A stretch of DNA of 64,000 nt from Aldehydirespirator sp965116965 (GTDB lineage Bacteria; Actinomycetota; Acidimicrobiia; Acidimicrobiales; Aldehydirespiratoraceae): assembly GCA_965116965.1 (NCBI GenBank), contig OZ220743.1:1860001-1924000 (forward strand), in the 5' to 3' direction. The position numbers and the translations under genes were made by a program. Every line of letters begins with the position of its first letter. Positions within the stretch are counted from its first letter, which is position 1. This document shows positions 1 through 8,044 of the stretch, piece after piece. Under the pieces are notes generated by a model. It saw nothing but the letters and a program-made list of their open reading frames with translations, made no database searches and had not been told where the DNA came from.

Positions 1-596
1 AGATCGGCGACGTCCCGCTGCCACCCTACATCTCCGGCAGCATCGACGACCCCGAGCGCTACCAGACCGTGTATTCGCGCACGCCGTCTTCAGCGGCGGC
101 CCCGACTGCGGGGCTCCACTTCACCGAGCGGCTCCTGGCCCGGGTGCGCGCCTCCGGTGCCGAGGTGGTGGCGGTGGAGCTGGCGGTCGGGCTCGACACG
201 TTCCGGCCCATCACCGCGGCCCGCCTCGACGACCACCACATGCACACCGAGCGCTACCGGGTACCCGACGACACTCAGCGCGCGCTGGGCCGCGCCGGAC
301 GGGTTGTGGCGGTAGGGACGACTGTCGTTAGGTGCCTCGAGGCGTGGGCGGCCACCGGCGAGGCGACGGGCCGAACCGGCCTGTTCATTCGCAGGCCGTA
401 CTCGTGGCGCGTCGTGGACGCGCTGATGACGAACTTCCACCTGCCCCGCTCCACCCTGCTGTGCTTGCTCGACGCCTTCATCGGACCTCGCTGGCGCATG
501 CTCTACGACACTGCCCTCGAGCACGGCTACCGGTTCCTGTCCTTCGGCGACGCCATGTTCGTGCCCCGCTCTGATCTGCAGGCGCTTGAGCCGTGA
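1..596 (+). CDS. queA: S-adenosylmethionine:tRNA ribosyltransferase-isomerase, 3' part
   Basis: This enzyme transfers and rearranges the ribosyl moiety of SAM onto 7-aminomethyl-7-deazaguanine in tRNA, giving epoxyqueuosine. The gene enters the window from the left, so the start is missing. Reading from base 3 gives about 197 residues. Family motifs are clear: VPLPPYI near the left edge, ERYQTVY, then AAPTAGLHFT, and later TNFHLPRSTL close to the C-terminus. It ends with TGA at 594-596 inside the open frame that leads into tgt, so the two queuosine genes are adjacent and probably co-transcribed. Identification is secure; only the N-terminal part is unseen. Confidence 0.95.
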   Translation, partial: IGDVPLPPYISGSIDDPERYQTVYSRTPSSAAAPTAGLHFTERLLARVRASGAEVVAVELAVGLDTFRPITAARLDDHHMHTERYRVPDDTQRALGRAGRVVAVGTTVVRCLEAWAATGEATGRTGLFIRRPYSWRVVDALMTNFHLPRSTLLCLLDAFIGPRWRMLYDTALEHGYRFLSFGDAMFVPRSDLQALEP

Positions 597-696
597 TTCG
601 CTGCCGACCGCTCACCGTCCGAAATTGGTGCCGATATTGGGCTTCCAGGGGCCGTCTCGTCATCAATTTCGCTTCTGGGTCGGGCCTGGAGTCGAT

Positions 697-1809
697 GTGA
701 CGGCGGCCGTCTTCACCGTCGAGGCGTCTGACGGCGCGGCCCGCGCCGGCACGGTGGTCACGCCGCGGGGCACGTTCTCGACTCCCTGCTTCATGCCGGT
801 CGGCACCCGGGGGGCGGTTCCGCATCTCGACTCGGGCGATCTCGAGGCCCTCGGCGTGGAGGTCGTGCTGGCCAACACCTACCACCTGATGCTGCGGCCC
901 GGCGCCGAGACCGTGGCTCGGCTAGGCGGCATTCACGGCTTCGCCCGCTGGCACGGTCACGTCCTGACCGATTCCGGCGGCTACCAGATCTACTCCCTGG
1001 ACCCCGAAGTGGACGACGACGGAGCCGGCTTCAAGTCGGTCTATGACGGCTCGGCGTGCAGACTCACCACTGAGGAAGCAGTGCGCCTGCAGGCTCTGAT
1101 CGGCGCCGACATAACCATGGTGCTCGACGTCTGCCCCTCCGCGGTGGCTGAGCGCCCCGTCGTTGAGGAGGCTGTGCGCCGCACCGCTCTGTGGGCCCGG
1201 CGAGGCCGCGACGCCTTCCTGGCCCACCCTGACGCGGCCCAGCGCCAGTGCCAGTTCGGCATCGTGCAGGGCGGCGCGGACGCGGCCCTCCGGCTGGAGT
1301 CGGCCCAACGCACTGTCGAGATCGGGTTCGACGGCTACGCGGTGGGCGGGCTGTCGGTGGGCGAGGATCGAGCGGCGATGCTCGAGGCCCTCGACGCGTG
1401 CATCGCTCCGCTGCCCGCCGACCGGCCCCGTTACTTCATGGGGTTGGGCGACCCGGCGGGCATCGTCGAGTCCGTGGCGCGGGGCGTGGACATGTTCGAC
1501 TGCGTCCTGCCGGCCCGGCTCGGCCGCCACGGAACGGTTCTGTCCGACGCGGGCCGCTACAACCTGGCCGCCGCCCGCCACGCGAGCAGCGACGAACCGC
1601 TCGATCCGTCGTTTCCCGACAGCCCTGCCGGCAGGTGGTCGCGCGGCTACCTCCGCCACCTGCTGGCCACCCACGAGCCGACCGCGGCCCGGCTCGTCAC
1701 GCTGCACAACCTGGCCTGGTTGCTGCGCTTCATGGACCAGGTGCGCGCCGCAGTGAGTGACGGCGCCCTCGACGACCTCCGCGCCTCTGTTGGGGCCATC
1801 TGGCAATAG
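697..1809 (+). CDS. tgt: tRNA-guanine(34) transglycosylase, zinc site missing
   Basis: Tgt swaps guanine-34 in GUN anticodons for a queuosine precursor. I place the start at GTG 697, giving 370 residues, the usual length; the frame is open back to a TTG at 586 that overlaps queA. Catalytic elements are present: TDSGGYQ (Asp92), MVLDVCPS (Asp144), FGIVQGG (Gln191), GGLSVGE, and FDCVLPAR with the nucleophile Asp268. The C-terminal zinc motif that normally reads CxCx2C is absent: residues 303-312 read DPSFPDSPAG. The following YLRHL and HN (His337) remain. The signature after the nucleophile, normally TRNxRNG, is changed to ARLGRHG. It may be a zinc-independent or altered-substrate variant. Confidence 0.93.
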   Translation: MTAAVFTVEASDGAARAGTVVTPRGTFSTPCFMPVGTRGAVPHLDSGDLEALGVEVVLANTYHLMLRPGAETVARLGGIHGFARWHGHVLTDSGGYQIYSLDPEVDDDGAGFKSVYDGSACRLTTEEAVRLQALIGADITMVLDVCPSAVAERPVVEEAVRRTALWARRGRDAFLAHPDAAQRQCQFGIVQGGADAALRLESAQRTVEIGFDGYAVGGLSVGEDRAAMLEALDACIAPLPADRPRYFMGLGDPAGIVESVARGVDMFDCVLPARLGRHGTVLSDAGRYNLAAARHASSDEPLDPSFPDSPAGRWSRGYLRHLLATHEPTAARLVTLHNLAWLLRFMDQVRAAVSDGALDDLRASVGAIWQ

Positions 1810-1870
1810 AGGCCGAGCTTGGCGAGGCCGTGGCCCGAGCGGCCCGTGAGCGCAGCGAACAACAGCGGGA
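1808..1870 (+). repeat. dispersed two-box intergenic repeat, copy A
   Basis: The tgt stop codon overlaps a short box (AGAGGCCGAGC) and is followed at 1822-1870 by a 49-bp core beginning GCGAGGCCGTGGCCCGAG. The same core occurs at 18579-18625, 35469-35517 and 38837-38885, each preceded by the same short box at variable distance. The core contains several GGCC palindromes. Here the two boxes are almost adjacent. From 1871 to the end of the giant minus-strand gene at 1983 nothing else was recognised. Function unknown. Confidence 0.75.
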
Positions 1871-1982
1871 ACGCAATGCTCAGAGGTTGTATCGCTAGTT
1901 GCCCATGCCCGGCCGGTAGGTGTCTACGCCGTGGAAGCCGCGAGTTCCCGGCGCTGAACTGGCGCGGCTCTCTACCAGGCGG

Positions 1983-4900
1983 TCAGCTCGGTGTGTTCTG
2001 GTCGTTGCGTCCGTGGATGGTCAGCCCGGCGATGTTCTCTACGGGTGTGAAGTCGGTGATGCGGTTGCCGCCGAGGTGGAGTCTTCGCAGGCTGGTGTAG
2101 GTGCGCAGGGGTTCGAGGCTGGTGATCCGGTTGCCTGTGATGTAGAGGTTGCGGAGCCCAGTGTGTTGGGTGAGGGGCTCGAGGCTGGTGACGTTGTTGT
2201 TCTGCACGTCGAGGGTCCATAGCGCCTCGAGTGCCCGCAGGGGCTCGAGGCTGGTGATCCGGTTGTTGCCCAAGTGCAGGAACCTCAGCGCGGTGAGCCT
2301 CCTGAGGGGTTCGAGGTCTGAGGTGCCGGTGAATTCGAGGCGCAGGGCTCTGAGCGAGCCGAGCCCGGCGAGGGGCGAGATGTCTGTGATGTTGTTGAGC
2401 GACAGCGACAGCGACTCGAGCCCGGTGAGCCCGGCGAGGGGCGCGATGTCGGTGATGTCGTTGCCGACGAGCCCGAGATGCGCCAGTGTCGTGCGCGGTG
2501 CGAGCGGTGTGAGGTCCCGTATGTGGTTGAGGTCCACGAACAGCGACTCGAGTCTGGGCAGCGCGGGGAGCGTGTCGAGGCTGGTGATGTTGTTGTCGAC
2601 CAGGCTGAGGGTCTCGAGCGACGCGAGGCCCCGAAGTTGGGCCAGGTCGCTGACGCGGTTGGTGTGCAAGTCGAGCTCGGTGAGCCGCGCGAGGCCCGAT
2701 ACGGGACCGATGTCGGCGATGTTGTTGTTGCGCAGGCGCAGCACTCTCAAAGCGGTGGCGTGCTCGAGGCCCGACAGGTCAGCGATCGGGGCGGGATCTG
2801 ACGCCGGGCCGACCCGTTCGAGGCGTTCGATGGTGGCGATCTCTGCTGGGCTGAGGGTGGCGCCTGTTGTCTTGCCCAACGCGGCCAGCAGGGCGGCCCG
2901 CAGGCTGGCGTCGTTGACCCGCACCGTCGCCACCCGCTGGGGTTCGCTGTGGATGGTGCCGCCCGTTGCGGCCAGCGCGTCGAGCGGGGCGATGTCGGCG
3001 ATGAGGTTGTGGCGGACATCTAGATAGCCCAGACCGCCCGCCGGAGCCCACCCGTGGGGGCTGGCCAGGTCGTTGCCGTCGACCCACAGCGTCGAGAGGT
3101 TGTTGAGCGACGACAAAGCAGCGGCGTCGGCGATGTCGTTGTCGAAGATGTACAGCGTCTCCAGCGCGGTGAGTCCGGACAACGCGGTGATGTCGGTGAT
3201 CTGGTTGTCGCCGAGCCCCAGGGTGGTCAGGCCCGTTAGCGATGACAGCGCGGCGATGCCGGTGATCTGGTTGTGGTCCAGATACAGGGCCGTGAGGCTG
3301 GTGAGCGACGACAGGGCGGCGATGTCGCTGATCTGGTTGTCATAGAGGTGGAGACGCTCGAGGCTGGTGAGCGACGACAGGGCGGCGATGTCGCTGATCT
3401 GGTTGCGGGCGACGTTCAGCACCTTGAGGCTTGTGACACATCTCAGGGGTGCGAGGTCGGCGATGTCGTGGCCGGCGATGTCGAGGGCCTCCAGCGCGGT
3501 GGCGTGCTGCAGGCCTGTCAGGTTTGTGACAGCGCTGCTGGGCGCGTCGGGCGCTCGGGGCACCCTCAGCGCGGTGAGCGACACCATCTCCGCTGCGGTG
3601 ATCGTTTGGCCGGCGAGCTTGTTCAGCGCCCGTTCCAGCGCGGCGCGCAGTACCGGGTCGCTCACCGGTACCGGTGTTTCCGGCGGCAGCGGCATCGCGC
3701 ATTGCGACGCGTCGGCGGAGCGGCCCGTTGTGGTGGAGCCGGCGAGCTTCTCGTCGATCAGGCCACGGCCCGCAGGGCTGTCAGGCCGTGCCGAGCTTGA
3801 CGCGCCGCCGGCTTGTTGGGAGACGGTGCGCTGGATCGAGACGGTGTAAGCGGTGGTCAAAGCTGTGTCGGTTCCGCTGGTGACAGACACCGTGATCGTG
3901 GCCGGCGCTGCGGGCTGGGTCGCCGGTATGGCCGCGCCCCAGCACAGCACCGTCCCTGCGGTGGTGAGCCCGCAGGAGTGCTCCTCGCCCGCGGACACAG
4001 CCGTGAACGAGCCCGAAGGCGCGGTGGCGCGGCCCGATCCGTCGTTGCCCCAGCACACAGCGGTGTTGTCGGTCTTGACGCCGCAGGAGTGCTCGTGTCC
4101 TGCGGAGACCGCTATGAACGTGCCCGAAGGCGCGGAGGTGCGGCCCGATCCGCTGTTGCCCCAGCACGACACGGTGGAGTCTGTGGCGATGGCGCAGTTG
4201 TGCCGCCAACTCGTTGAGAGCGCTGTGAAGGTCCCCGACGGCGGGCTGGACTCGCCGCTGTTGTTCAGCCCCCAGCAGCTCAGCGTTCCCGCGGCGGTGA
4301 TCCCGCAGGAGTGGTTGCCGCCTGCGGCCACCGCCGTGAAGGTTCCCGACGGCGGGCTGGACTGCCCGCTGAAGTCGTATCCCCAACATCGCACGGTCCC
4401 CGAGGCGGTCAGCCCACAGGAGTGCCCGCCGCCCGCCGACACCGACGCGAAGCTCCCGCCGGGCGGCCGGGACTGGCCCCAATAGTTGTCGCCCCAGCAG
4501 CGGGCCGCGCCCGCAGTGGTGATCGCGCAGGTGTGGCCCCAGCCCGCCGACACCGACGCGTAGCTCCCGCTGGGCACTCGCGACTGGCCCAAGTAGCTGC
4601 TGCCTCCCCAGCAGCGGGCCACACCGCCCGCGGACAGGCCGCATGAATGATCGCTGCCCACGTCCATCGACACGAAACCCGTGTTCGTGGTCAAGGCCAC
4701 CTGATGGCCAGCCGAGCCATCAGAACCGTCGCTCGCGTCTGTTGGCGACACCGATACCGAATCCGCCGCGTCCGCCGCGGAGTACGCCACCGTCACCTCG
4801 TCCACATCCGGCGGCACCACCACCGAGTATGCGGTCACCGCAGAGTCGAAGGCCGGCACCAGCACGTAGGGCGGGCACCCCTCCCCGGGACAGTCCGCAC

Positions 4901-7634
4901 CTGAAGCCAGCCGCCGCACACTCAACGCCGCCAGTTGCGGCCGCGCTACCACACGGATGGTGTAGCTGCGGGTCACGACCCCGTCGAATGGCGCCACCAC
5001 ATTCACGGTCACCACCGAGCCGTCCCGCACGAACACCGCGTGGTCCGCCACCGCCGATCCCGTCAAAGAAGAACTCCCTCCGGTGTTGACGACCGACACG
5101 GTGACCTGCGGATCGGCGTCGCCCGCCGAAGCCCCGTCGACCGCCCACCCGACGGTCACAGTCCCTGCGAACGCCGCTACCTCGTAGTCGGTGACATCGG
5201 CATCGAACACACCGTCCAGCAGATCTGCACCGTCAGCGGTGAACGACAGCGACGCCAGCCTGCCCCGTGGCGCCTGGCCGCCTGTGTTGTCGCCCCAGCA
5301 CGACACCGTCGCGTCGGCGAGCACACCGCAGCCGTGACTCTCGCCGGCCGACACCTCGATGAACGGTTCTGCCGGTGCGACCAGCCGGCCGTCGCCGCTG
5401 TCGCCCCAACAACTCAACGCCCAGCCCGGCAACCCACGAGCACACGTATGGTCCGCCCCCGCCCACACATTCGCGAAATCGCCCGCCGGGCCGTCGAGCT
5501 GGCCATCAGTGTTGTCCCCGTAACACGACACCGCCAAACCGGTGCTGACCACACAGGTGTGCGACGCCCCCGCAGCGACGTCGCGCACCGCGAACGGCAA
5601 CGAGGACGGCGGCAACTGCCCCTCGCTGTCGTCTCCCCAACACACCACATCGGACGCATCGGTGATCGCGCACGTGTGATCCGAACCGGCCACGACCTTG
5701 GACACTGGCTCACCGCCAGAGCCGCTGAAGCGGCCAAACGGCACATCGGTCTGGTCCGAGCTGTTGTCGCCCCAGCACACCACCCGACCATCCGGGCGCA
5801 CCCCGCACACATGGGACTCACCCACAGCAACCTGCACGAAACGGCCCTCAGGCGCCCCCACCGCGCCAGAACCCGCCACCGTCGCCACACCAGAAGGCAC
5901 ATCACCCCAACACAGCACCGCCTGATCACCGCGGCGCACCCCGCACACGAAATCCGCCGTCGGCGGCGACGACACCGACTCGAACGCGAACCCCGGAACA
6001 TCATCTGACACCACAGCAGCCCCCCAGCACTGCACCGCACCATTGGAACGCAACCCACACGAATGAGCGGCCCCCGACGACACCGCCACGAACCCGCCCA
6101 ACGGACCCGACGGCACCCGCAGACCAAGAATCGCACCCAGCCCGGACACCGCCCCATCCGGATCCACAACCCCATGGCCATACCCGTCGTCACGGCCAAC
6201 ACCGCGGGGATGCGACGCGGTCGCCTCCAACGCCCGCTGAACCTGACCCGGCGTCGCATGCGGATGACGGTTCAACATATGAGCCACCACCCCCGACACA
6301 TAAGCAGCCGCTGCAGACGTGCCCCCAGACTCGCCCACGCAGTCCGCGGCGGTGCACGACGGCTCGGTCGTACGGAATCTCTGTGTGGTGAGGATCATGT
6401 CGCCGGGCGCCGCCACATCTACATGTTCGTTGGCCGAGCTGACGTCGATGCGTACTCCGTCGCGTTTGATGCCAGCCACCGCGACGACATCACCGTAGAT
6501 GGCCGGCCGCTCAGACGCGTTGTGCTCTGGGCAGTCCTCCCCACCCTCGTCTTCCTCCTCCTGCCAGTTCGGAATCCCGTCCTTATCGTCATCGTCGTCG
6601 TCGCCGCAGTTGCCAGCGGCGGCGACCGCCACCACCCCCAGCATCGTCGCTGCCCGCAGAGCAAGCTCGTAGGTGTCATTCGAGGGAATCCCCACCCCGC
6701 CTACCTCGATCCCAGAGGCGTCGCGCCGTGCAGAGCCGCGGAACGACATGTTGATCACCCGCGCACCATCGTTCACCGCCTCAGCGATTGCAACCGGCGG
6801 CATCATCGGCGCCAGCCGCTCCGCGGTGTCTGTGCAACTGGTGCGGTCGAGGGTTCTCAGCGGCAGTATTCGGGCTTGGGGCGCGACGCCGGCCACGTGG
6901 CCGCCGCCCAACTCCGCGGCGATGATGCCCGCCATCTGGGTGCCGTGGCCGTTGTCGTCGACGATGTGGCAGCCGACGCCGTCCACGACACGCTCGTGGG
7001 TGTCGTCCGCGCTGGGGCCGCCCTCGTTCTCTGTGAAGTCCGGGTGGGTGATGTCTACGCCGGTGTCGAGCACTGCGACGATCACCTGCGCGTCGGCGTC
7101 GCGGTCCCAGCCGTCCCACAGGTCCTGCATCGTCGGATGGGGCAGGTGCCACTGCTCATCGGCGGCGTCGCCGGTGTCGGTGTGGTGGTCGCCGGTGTGT
7201 TTGTGGGCGTCGGAATCGTGGTCAAGCCTCAGACCCCGCACCGGCTCGCTGACCGCGTGGACGCTGGCATCGGATGCGAGCAGGTCGCGGACCTGGGTCA
7301 CGGTGCGGCCTGCCAGCGCGACGTGCTCGACGATCAGGCAGCCGCCCGCGATACGAGCCACCTCGGCCACCGTCAACTCGGCGTTGGGGTCGTCGAGGTC
7401 CGCGGGCGGGTCCACCACTGTGACGCCTTCGACGGCCAGCGCCGGTACCGCGGCGCAGTCGGCCTCTCCGGGGGTGATGGTGGCCACCGCCTCGCGCAGG
7501 CGCTCAAGATCGATGCCCGAGCGCGTCGGCGCGGTGAACGGGTCAAACAACGGGGCTCCCTCGGCGCCCTCAGGCGCGCGCGTAACTGCAGATTGCGACC
7601 ACTGCGACACCCCGAAGACGTTTCGGGCACGCAC
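1983..7634 (-). CDS. subtilase / RCC1 repeat / leucine-rich repeat surface protein, main open frame
   Basis: This 1883-residue frame holds an S8 subtilase domain (residues about 180-500) with Asp190 (AVLDTGVD), His230 (DNGHGTQMAG), Asn342 and Ser440 (SGGTSAAAA). An acidic Asp-rich insert, probably calcium-binding, lies near residue 345. It is followed by a block of RCC1-like repeats ending in CWG (about 515-810), a cadherin-like beta-sandwich region (about 815-1010), a second RCC1 block (about 1020-1270), and two leucine-rich-repeat blocks from about 1340 to the end, each with an internalin-like cap. No LPxTG signal is seen. It is expected to act outside the cell, but its signal peptide lies upstream beyond an in-frame TGA (see 7641-8027). 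Last gene of cassette A. Confidence 0.85.
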   Translation of the reverse strand: MRARNVFGVSQWSQSAVTRAPEGAEGAPLFDPFTAPTRSGIDLERLREAVATITPGEADCAAVPALAVEGVTVVDPPADLDDPNAELTVAEVARIAGGCLIVEHVALAGRTVTQVRDLLASDASVHAVSEPVRGLRLDHDSDAHKHTGDHHTDTGDAADEQWHLPHPTMQDLWDGWDRDADAQVIVAVLDTGVDITHPDFTENEGGPSADDTHERVVDGVGCHIVDDNGHGTQMAGIIAAELGGGHVAGVAPQARILPLRTLDRTSCTDTAERLAPMMPPVAIAEAVNDGARVINMSFRGSARRDASGIEVGGVGIPSNDTYELALRAATMLGVVAVAAAGNCGDDDDDDKDGIPNWQEEEDEGGEDCPEHNASERPAIYGDVVAVAGIKRDGVRIDVSSANEHVDVAAPGDMILTTQRFRTTEPSCTAADCVGESGGTSAAAAYVSGVVAHMLNRHPHATPGQVQRALEATASHPRGVGRDDGYGHGVVDPDGAVSGLGAILGLRVPSGPLGGFVAVSSGAAHSCGLRSNGAVQCWGAAVVSDDVPGFAFESVSSPPTADFVCGVRRGDQAVLCWGDVPSGVATVAGSGAVGAPEGRFVQVAVGESHVCGVRPDGRVVCWGDNSSDQTDVPFGRFSGSGGEPVSKVVAGSDHTCAITDASDVVCWGDDSEGQLPPSSLPFAVRDVAAGASHTCVVSTGLAVSCYGDNTDGQLDGPAGDFANVWAGADHTCARGLPGWALSCWGDSGDGRLVAPAEPFIEVSAGESHGCGVLADATVSCWGDNTGGQAPRGRLASLSFTADGADLLDGVFDADVTDYEVAAFAGTVTVGWAVDGASAGDADPQVTVSVVNTGGSSSLTGSAVADHAVFVRDGSVVTVNVVAPFDGVVTRSYTIRVVARPQLAALSVRRLASGADCPGEGCPPYVLVPAFDSAVTAYSVVVPPDVDEVTVAYSAADAADSVSVSPTDASDGSDGSAGHQVALTTNTGFVSMDVGSDHSCGLSAGGVARCWGGSSYLGQSRVPSGSYASVSAGWGHTCAITTAGAARCWGDNYWGQSRPPGGSFASVSAGGGHSCGLTASGTVRCWGYDFSGQSSPPSGTFTAVAAGGNHSCGITAAGTLSCWGLNNSGESSPPSGTFTALSTSWRHNCAIATDSTVSCWGNSGSGRTSAPSGTFIAVSAGHEHSCGVKTDNTAVCWGNDGSGRATAPSGSFTAVSAGEEHSCGLTTAGTVLCWGAAIPATQPAAPATITVSVTSGTDTALTTAYTVSIQRTVSQQAGGASSSARPDSPAGRGLIDEKLAGSTTTGRSADASQCAMPLPPETPVPVSDPVLRAALERALNKLAGQTITAAEMVSLTALRVPRAPDAPSSAVTNLTGLQHATALEALDIAGHDIADLAPLRCVTSLKVLNVARNQISDIAALSSLTSLERLHLYDNQISDIAALSSLTSLTALYLDHNQITGIAALSSLTGLTTLGLGDNQITDITALSGLTALETLYIFDNDIADAAALSSLNNLSTLWVDGNDLASPHGWAPAGGLGYLDVRHNLIADIAPLDALAATGGTIHSEPQRVATVRVNDASLRAALLAALGKTTGATLSPAEIATIERLERVGPASDPAPIADLSGLEHATALRVLRLRNNNIADIGPVSGLARLTELDLHTNRVSDLAQLRGLASLETLSLVDNNITSLDTLPALPRLESLFVDLNHIRDLTPLAPRTTLAHLGLVGNDITDIAPLAGLTGLESLSLSLNNITDISPLAGLGSLRALRLEFTGTSDLEPLRRLTALRFLHLGNNRITSLEPLRALEALWTLDVQNNNVTSLEPLTQHTGLRNLYITGNRITSLEPLRTYTSLRRLHLGGNRITDFTPVENIAGLTIHGRNDQNTPS

Positions 7635-7640
7635 CGCGAA

Positions 7641-8027
7641 TCACCACTCCGCGGCGTTCGCAGGCAGGCCCGAGACCAGCGCCGAGGAGCCTTCGAAGGT
7701 CACGATCACCCCGCTGGATGCTTCGCGCTCGGACAGCAACTCCCAACCGTCGGCGCTGCGATACATCAACTCATAGCCGTCCGCGGCGTCCACATCATCC
7801 CAGTCCAAAGACGCCAGCCCGGGCGACAGTCGCACTCCCTCCAACACAAAGCCGGCGCCCAGCGTCGGCGGTGTCTCAGCAGCCGGGCTCCGTGTGTCTG
7901 GCGCGGCAGTATCGCTTTGGTTGGCTGGGGACGTGTCGGGCGGTTGTTGCGCGTCGGCGGGAGCAGTCGTGGTGGCCAGCGTGGCCGCGGCGCACAAGAT
8001 CGCGATCCGAACGGGCATTGCGGGCAT
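7641..8027 (-). pseudogene. signal peptide and fibronectin-like N-terminus of the subtilase gene, cut off by TGA
   Basis: ATG at 8025-8027 follows GGAGG and opens a signal peptide (VRIAILCAAATLA, cleavage near ADAQQ) and a fibronectin-III-like segment with LDWDDVDAADGYEL. The frame ends at TGA 7641-7643 and, three codons on, continues in the same frame as the subtilase. The paralogue at 10168-10923 reads EHWFAVRARNVFG where this one reads EW, stop, FAVRARNVFG, so the stop replaces a tryptophan codon. TGA is a normal stop elsewhere here, so recoding is unlikely. The simplest reading is one gene, 1983-8027, with a recent nonsense mutation; a base-calling error is possible. Confidence 0.75.
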
Positions 8028-8044
8028 GATGGGTTTGCCTCCGG

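Noticed and set aside
7641..7643. TGA as recoded tryptophan or selenocysteine
   Set aside because: TGA ends many undoubted genes here (queA, secD, carA), no SECIS-like structure was seen, and a paralogue has Trp, so a nonsense mutation or error is simpler.
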